The notes beneath the pieces are model-generated. The model was not told where the DNA came from. It made no database searches and saw nothing but the letters and a program-made list of their open reading frames with translations. Positions 59,588-64,000 of a DNA stretch of 64,000 nt are shown here, piece by piece. The translations under genes and the position numbers were made by a program. Positions within the stretch are counted from its first letter, which is position 1, and each line of letters opens with the position of its first letter. Source of the stretch: DATKAS01 sp963733765 (GTDB taxonomy: Bacteria; Actinomycetota; Acidimicrobiia; Acidimicrobiales; DATKAS01); the NCBI GenBank assembly GCA_963733765.1, contig CAVTEI010000003.1, forward strand, positions 496,001 to 560,000, given 5' to 3'.

Positions 59588-61218
59588 CGCCGCGTCTCGA
59601 CGAGCTCGTGTTCGAACGCGAACGCCGTGGCGCCGGAGCGCGATGTGACACCGATCTTCGTGAATATGTTGGAGAGGTGGCGTGAGACCGTCTTGACGCT
59701 GAGGTAGAGCTCACTGGCGATCTCGCTGTTCGACTTCCCCGCGGCAATCAGCCGCAGCACTTCGACCTCTCGTTCGGTGAGCCCCGCCGGCAGCGACCGC
59801 CGCTTCTCGACCAGCAGCCGAGAGTCGAGGGACGCGCCGATGTGGTCGAAGAGCGACGCGGCGGCGGTGAACGATTCCGTCGCCCCGGCTTCGTCGCCCG
59901 TCGCGCGCAGTGCCTGGCCGAGAAGGGTGCGCACGGTGGCGACCTCGTAAGGCACGTCGAGCGCGACCCAGCACTCGAGCGCACCCTGCAGGCTCGTGCG
60001 CGCCGCCTCGGCATCGCCCTGCGCGAGCTCGACACGTCCTCGGGTGGACAACACGGTCGCCGTGAGCAAGGGCGTGCCGAACGCGGCGGCGATCCCCTCG
60101 AGCTCGACGAGCCTGTCGTGGGCGGCATCGAGGTCGTCCGCCGCAATCGCGACGTGGACGTAGATGGGCAACAGGGCCGAGCGAGCGAGCCGATTTGTCG
60201 TCTCCCGCAGGCACGCGGTCACGATCGCCATCGCGGAGCCCGTGCGACCCTGGGCCAAGCGCAGCAGCGCGAGCTCAGCGCACGGTCGGCCGCACAGCGC
60301 TTGTGCGCGCTCGAACGCCTCCTCGGCCCGGTCGAGCTGGCCGAGGCGGCGCCGAATGTCGCCGACCTCGGCGTGGGCGACCGCGCTGTTGCCGATGTGG
60401 CTCCCGATCAGCTCGTCGCAGGCCTGCAACGCTTCGCGTTCGGCGGCGGCGAACTCGCCGCGGCGTTTGAGCACCACCGCCCGATGAACTCGACAGATCC
60501 CAGGGAATATCGCGAAGGGATGGTCCTGCGCCCAACGCATGGTGGCCTCGGTCCACTCCGACGCGCGGTCGAGATCACCGAGCTCTTCACAGGCGCTGAT
60601 GAGGCTGCAGTACACCTTGCCCGTGGAATACGGCCCGAGGCGCCCTTCCACCGCGAAGAGCATCGCCTCGTCGAGGTGTGCCATCCCCTCGGTGACCTCA
60701 CCTCGATCGATCAGGATCCGGCCCACCGTCTGGAGCGCCTCGGCCTCGAGATCGGGTGACCGGAGGCGGCGGCCGAGCGCGATCACCGGTGTCGCGAGCG
60801 CTATCGCGGCGGGGAGGTCTCCACCGCCGTGCGCGGTCTCGGCTTCCCGGAGCATCAAGGCCCCGTGCTCGACGCACTCGGTGTCGCTGTCGAGGGAGCG
60901 CCGCGCCCGTCGGAGCCACGCCTGTGCCACCGACGGACGCGCGCCGATGGCATGGTGCTCCCACAACCACACCGCGCACTGCCCGGCTCGGCGCTGGTCT
61001 CCGAGTTCGTCATAGGCGCGGTAGGCGCGCTCGCGCGCCTCGATGCATTCGTTCAGACGGCCGAGCCACCACGCAGCTTCCGCGATGAGATCGGCCCTCT
61101 CCGCCTCGAGCTCCAACGAGTCGACCGTGGCTGCGGACGCGGCGTCGAACGCCGCCTGCCAGTCGTGCCGCGACAGCGCCTCTCGGGCATCGACCAGCAT
61201 CGGACGAAACCTAGCCAT
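59584..61218 (-). CDS. LuxR-type regulator with TPR-like sensor region
   Basis: A 544-residue protein. The long N-terminal part is made of TPR-like helical repeats (for example NECIEARERAYRAYDELGDQ, AHLDEAMLFAVEG, LDRASEWTEATMRWAQDHPF, RLGQLDRAEEAFERAQALCG). The C-terminal 65 residues form a LuxR helix-turn-helix: LTEREVEVLRLIAAGKSNSE, IASELYLSVKTVSRHLSNIF. No AAA/MalT ATPase domain precedes the repeats. ATG 61216-61218 is used; GTG 61233 is possible. It follows the small cupin gene by 18 bases and converges with the aldolase operon by 4 bases. Confidence 0.9.
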   Translation of the reverse strand: MARFRPMLVDAREALSRHDWQAAFDAASAATVDSLELEAERADLIAEAAWWLGRLNECIEARERAYRAYDELGDQRRAGQCAVWLWEHHAIGARPSVAQAWLRRARRSLDSDTECVEHGALMLREAETAHGGGDLPAAIALATPVIALGRRLRSPDLEAEALQTVGRILIDRGEVTEGMAHLDEAMLFAVEGRLGPYSTGKVYCSLISACEELGDLDRASEWTEATMRWAQDHPFAIFPGICRVHRAVVLKRRGEFAAAEREALQACDELIGSHIGNSAVAHAEVGDIRRRLGQLDRAEEAFERAQALCGRPCAELALLRLAQGRTGSAMAIVTACLRETTNRLARSALLPIYVHVAIAADDLDAAHDRLVELEGIAAAFGTPLLTATVLSTRGRVELAQGDAEAARTSLQGALECWVALDVPYEVATVRTLLGQALRATGDEAGATESFTAAASLFDHIGASLDSRLLVEKRRSLPAGLTEREVEVLRLIAAGKSNSEIASELYLSVKTVSRHLSNIFTKIGVTSRSGATAFAFEHELVETRR

Positions 61219-61236
61219 CGGCGATGAGGCCACCGG

Positions 61237-61608
61237 TCAGCCGAGCGGCAGGAGCTGCGCGCCCACATGCTCGAGCACCGGCCGCAGCTCCTCGGCCGGG
61301 CTGAACTCGACGAACGTGACGCCTTCGTCTGTCCAACCTGTGTGGCCGCCCGGCCAGTAGTACATCTCGCCGGCGCGGCTGAGCTCCTCGCTTCCGTCGA
61401 CGTAGCGGAGGTGCATCGAGCCGGAGATCACGTAGCCCCAGTGCGGGCAGTTGCACACATCGCCCGGGAGCCCCTTCAACAGTGGAGTGAAGTCGGCGCC
61501 CGGGGGCAACGTGAGGTGACGGACGAGCTGGCCGCCCCAATCCTCGCCTCGGGTCACGATGTCGCCTACCTCGAGCTCGATCGCGAGGTGGTTCTCGGAA
61601 GCGTGCAT
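61237..61608 (-). CDS. Small single-domain cupin
   Basis: A 123-residue cupin: HLAIELEVGDIVTRGEDWGG, CNCPHWGYVISGSMHLRYVD, EELSRAGEMYYWPGGHTGWT. The metal-type histidines in CPHWGYVISG and GGHTGW are present. Likely a small-molecule sensor or minor enzyme. ATG 61606-61608 has GGAGG 8 bases upstream. It is co-transcribed with the LuxR gene, so it may supply or sense its signal. Confidence 0.8.
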   Translation of the reverse strand: MHASENHLAIELEVGDIVTRGEDWGGQLVRHLTLPPGADFTPLLKGLPGDVCNCPHWGYVISGSMHLRYVDGSEELSRAGEMYYWPGGHTGWTDEGVTFVEFSPAEELRPVLEHVGAQLLPLG

Positions 61609-61921
61609 GGCATGTCCTCCCGTTCGAGCGGACCAGGATGATCCTGGCGCCGCTCCCCAATCGTCCTCCTCACCACTCCCGGTCGCATCGACCGCCGCCA
61701 CCAACGTCGTGTCTGTTGCCTCGCCGCTGATGGGGTGTTCGTCCCATTCGGGCGCGGTCGCGGCACCGTGAGAAATGGGGCACACGGCGGACGCCGAGCG
61801 AGCGCCGTTCCCGGATGATCGAGCCGTGACCAACGACAACCGAACCGACGTGATCGGGCTGATCGAGATCGGCCGCGACCGCGAGGCCGCCCACCGCGGA
61901 GCGCTCAAAGACGGAGGACCC
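61609..61921. other. 313-base intergenic region
   Basis: Gap between the cupin-LuxR unit (leftward) and the isomerase-like gene (rightward). It holds the perfect palindrome CCAGGATGATCCTGG at 61633-61647, 24 bases before the cupin start, a good operator candidate. No convincing coding sequence or RNA was seen; an upstream GTG at 61826 could extend the isomerase-like gene by 32 residues but the extension is unlike the family. Confidence 0.5.
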
Positions 61922-62479
61922 ATGGAGCCCTTGACCCAGCTCAGCCAGCTCGCGCCGCTCCTCAGCGGTGTGGTCGCGGGCGTGAAGCCCGACCAGCTCG
62001 ACCTGCCCACGCCGTGCGCCGAGTTCAGCGTGCGCGGGGTGTTCGAACACATGATCGATGGAGCGACCGCGTTCGCCGCCGCCTACCGGGGCGAGGCCCC
62101 GTCGGAGCCCGACGTGAGCGATGTCCTCGCGGGCTTCGGGCCGGCGTTGCAGAACCTCGGAGCGGCGATGAGTGCACCCGGCGCTCTCGACAAGACCGTC
62201 GCGGCTCCCTTCGGGGACGTGCCGGGCGAGACCTTCGCCCGCTTCGTCGTGCTGGACGGCCTCGTACACGGCTGGGACATCGCTACCGCGACCGGTCAGA
62301 CGTATGACCCGAGCGATGAGCTGGTCGCGGCGGCCGACGCATTCGCCCATCAAGCGCTCGATCCCTTGCGCGACGGCACGACCTTCGCCGCCGCAGTCCA
62401 ACCCGCCACCGACGCGTCGCCCATCGAGCGACTCGCCGCCTACACCGGACGTCATCTCTTGACAGGAGCAACCCGATGA
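61922..62479 (+). CDS. Maleylpyruvate-isomerase-like (TIGR03086-type) DinB protein
   Basis: A 185-residue metal-binding four-helix protein: KPDQLDLPTPCAEFSVRGVF, EHMIDGATAF with the first metal His, VVLDGLVHGWDIATATGQ with the second. This is the mycothiol-dependent maleylpyruvate isomerase-type fold, which could serve the gentisate-like branch by isomerising maleylpyruvate before FAH cleavage; the assignment of that reaction is inference. ATG 61922 has GGAGG at ideal distance. Overlaps the methyltransferase by 4 bases. Confidence 0.87.
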   Translation: MEPLTQLSQLAPLLSGVVAGVKPDQLDLPTPCAEFSVRGVFEHMIDGATAFAAAYRGEAPSEPDVSDVLAGFGPALQNLGAAMSAPGALDKTVAAPFGDVPGETFARFVVLDGLVHGWDIATATGQTYDPSDELVAAADAFAHQALDPLRDGTTFAAAVQPATDASPIERLAAYTGRHLLTGATR

Positions 62480-63304
62480 GCACTCAGACCGACCAGACCA
62501 TCGACCTCGAAGCCATCAAGTCGCGTCAGCACGCGACCTGGTCCTCCGGTGACTACGCCGTGATCGGGACCACACTTGCAGATCGTCGGCGAGTCGCTGT
62601 GCGAAGCCGTCGACGTGAACGCCGGCTGGCGCGTGCTCGACGTGGCCGCGGGCAACGGCAACGCCTCGCTCGCGGCGGCTCGCCGCGGCGCCGAAGTCAC
62701 CGCCACCGACTACGTCGATGAGCTGCTCAAGCGAGCAAAGCGCCGTGCCGATGCCGACGGCCTGCTGCTCGAGACTCGCGTGGCCGACGCGGAGAACCTC
62801 CCCTACGAGGCCGGCACGTTCGACTGCGTGCTGTCCACGTTTGGAGTCATGTTCACGCCGAACCCCGAACAGGCCGCGTCCGAGCTGGCGCGGGTGTGCC
62901 GACCGGGCGGACGCATCGGCCTCGCCAACTGGACTCCCGAGGGATTCGTCGGCCAGATGTTCAAGATCATCGGCCAGCACGTCGCGCCGCCCGCGGGTGT
63001 GCCCTCGCCGCTCGCGTGGGGCAAAGAGGATCGGCTCCACGAGCTGTTCGATGGGGCGGCGACGGTCGAGGTGCAGCGACGCCACTTCACGTTCCGCTTC
63101 CGTTCCGCGACGGACTTCGTCGAGACGTTCAAGACCTTCTACGGCCCGATGGTCAAGGTGTGGGACGCGCTCGACGACGACGGCCGGGCATCGTTGCGCA
63201 CGCAGCTCGTCGCACTGGCCGAAGGTGCCAACCGCGGGACCGGGCGCGCGCTGGCCGTTCCGTCCGAGTACCTCGAAGTGGTGGCCACGCGCTCGAAAAG
63301 GTGA
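62476..63304 (+). CDS. SAM-dependent methyltransferase (UbiE/COQ5-like), one extra base
   Basis: A methyltransferase of about 275 residues: first part IDLEAIKSRQHATWSSGDYA, then after the break SLCEAVDVNAGWRVLDVAAG, NGNASLAAARRGAEVTATDY, RVADAENLPYEAGTFDCVLS, LARVCRPGGRIGLANWTPEG. Deleting one base at about 62577 joins VIGTTL to QIVGESLCEAV. All SAM motifs are intact. The acceptor is unknown. A strong terminator follows 2 bases after the stop. Confidence 0.85.
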
Positions 63305-63306
63305 CC

Positions 63307-63332
63307 TTGGGGCGGGCTTCGGCCCGCCCCAA
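63307..63332 (+). terminator. Strong terminator hairpin with cTTCGg loop
   Basis: TTGGGGCGGGC pairs perfectly with GCCCGCCCCAA around a TTCG tetraloop, an exceptionally stable 11-bp stem. It follows the methyltransferase stop at once and precedes the FUSC-like gene. Confidence 0.85.
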
Positions 63333-63359
63333 CCCACGCCACGGGCAATCATTCGCGGC

Positions 63360-64000
63360 GTGGTCACCGACGCACACGAGGAATCGGAAGGCCGGCTGAG
63401 GCGGTGGTGGAGTCGATTCACCTCGGCCGTCTCCTGGACCCGTCCCACCTCGACCGAGGTCGGCATCGTCCTGAAGGCGGGCCTCGCCGCCGGACTCGCA
63501 TGGGCAGTGGCCAGCCTCGTGACCGATGTCCCCAGCCCGCTCCTCGCGCCGCTCACCGCCATCGTCACCGTGCGCGTGTCGGTGCGCTCGTCGGTGGCGA
63601 GGGCGGTCGGGCGCAGCGCGGCCGTCGTGCTCGGTGTGCTGCTCGCCCTTGCGATCGGTGACACGATCCATCTGAACGGTGTGACGATCGGACTGCTCGT
63701 CGCGGGATCACTGGCCATCGCCGAGCTGCTGTTCCGGCTTCCGCTCTGGGCCGCGACGCAGGTGCCCATCAGCATCCTCGTCGTGCTCGGTGCCGTCGCC
63801 TCGCCAGACCGCACCGACGCTCGAAGGCGCGCCGCGGACACGCTGATCGGCGCGGCAGTCGGGGTGGCAGTTTCGCTCCTGCTGCCGGCATCGCGGCGCG
63901 TCGACGCCCGACAGACCCTCGACCGGCTCGCCGAGGGGCTCGAGCACACTCTGGACACGATGGGTCAGGGACTCGGCGAGTCGTGGACGAGGGACGACAC
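63360..64000 (+). CDS. FUSC-like membrane protein (C-terminus beyond window)
   Basis: At least 213 codons running off the right edge. After a charged start (VVTDAHEESEGRLRRWW) come five to six hydrophobic spans: GIVLKAGLAAGLAWAVASLV, LLAPLTAIVTVRVSV, AAVVLGVLLALAIG, GVTIGLLVAGSLAIAELLF, PISILVVLGAVAS and DTLIGAAVGVAVSLLLPASR, then a soluble helical part. This is the aromatic-acid-exporter/FUSC N-terminal module; R-R-A-A-D-T-L-I-G-A-A-V-G is a typical segment. GTG 63360 is the first reasonable start, although no ribosome site is clear. Confidence 0.75.
   Translation, partial: MVTDAHEESEGRLRRWWSRFTSAVSWTRPTSTEVGIVLKAGLAAGLAWAVASLVTDVPSPLLAPLTAIVTVRVSVRSSVARAVGRSAAVVLGVLLALAIGDTIHLNGVTIGLLVAGSLAIAELLFRLPLWAATQVPISILVVLGAVASPDRTDARRRAADTLIGAAVGVAVSLLLPASRRVDARQTLDRLAEGLEHTLDTMGQGLGESWTRDD

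Overview
The window is high-GC DNA whose proteins look actinobacterial: a group 1h (actinobacterial-type) [NiFe]-hydrogenase, two mycothiol-type DinB/maleylpyruvate-isomerase-like proteins, luciferase-like flavin enzymes of the F420 type, an RskA-like anti-sigma factor, MmpL and DUF2630 proteins, frequent GTG starts and probable leaderless mRNAs. A soil actinobacterium, perhaps of the Acidimicrobiia or a neighbouring class, is an inference; no rRNA or tRNA is present to test it.

Region 1 (1-15.8 kb) is mixed housekeeping and stress: MmpL transporter, acyl-CoA dehydrogenase, an ArsR/SRPBCC pair with a textbook operator, DinB and VOC proteins, a lipoprotein L,D-transpeptidase, CorA, an ECF sigma/anti-sigma pair beside a secreted DUF4394 protein, and an unusual PadR-YceI fusion regulator divergent from a YceI gene. 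Region 2 (15.8-31.1 kb) is a complete hydrogenase locus read leftwards in two units: hhyS-hhyL, NifU-Rieske, DUF5947-like, DUF6084-like, an unknown conserved protein, protease, two tiny membrane proteins and hypC-D-A-B; and a SIS-HypC fusion, SIS, hypE, hypF. Between the units, on the other strand, lies a Cas4-like protein that keeps the four cluster cysteines but has lost the nuclease residues. Together these genes build, nickel-load, carbamoylate/cyanylate and proteolytically mature a high-affinity H2 uptake enzyme.

Region 3 (31.2-43.6 kb) is accessory: hydrolase-cyclase fusion, a second ArsR/SRPBCC pair with the same promoter layout as the first, fatty-acid desaturase, alpha/beta hydrolase, LLM oxidoreductase, a diadenylate-cyclase-domain protein, YceI/HxlR pair, a rifampin-phosphotransferase-like dikinase and a PAP2 phosphatase. 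Region 4 (43.6-62.5 kb) looks like a catabolic island for an unknown, probably aromatic, compound: a branched-chain-amino-acid-type ABC importer, a gentisate-dioxygenase-like cupin, FAH hydrolase, class II aldolase, LLM monooxygenase, a MetE-like methyltransferase, a TAXI-type binding protein, maleylpyruvate-isomerase-like protein, an IclR and a LuxR regulator, and two copies of a two-unit 3-hydroxyanthranilate-dioxygenase-like cupin, one fused in a single gene and one split over two adjacent genes. A promoter module is repeated almost identically at two ends of the island. Region 5 (62.5-64 kb) holds a methyltransferase and the start of a FUSC-like membrane protein.

Nine genes appear broken by ten frame changes, every one explicable by a single extra base, which points to sequencing or assembly error more than to decay. 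Those genes are annotated as continuous with the break stated.
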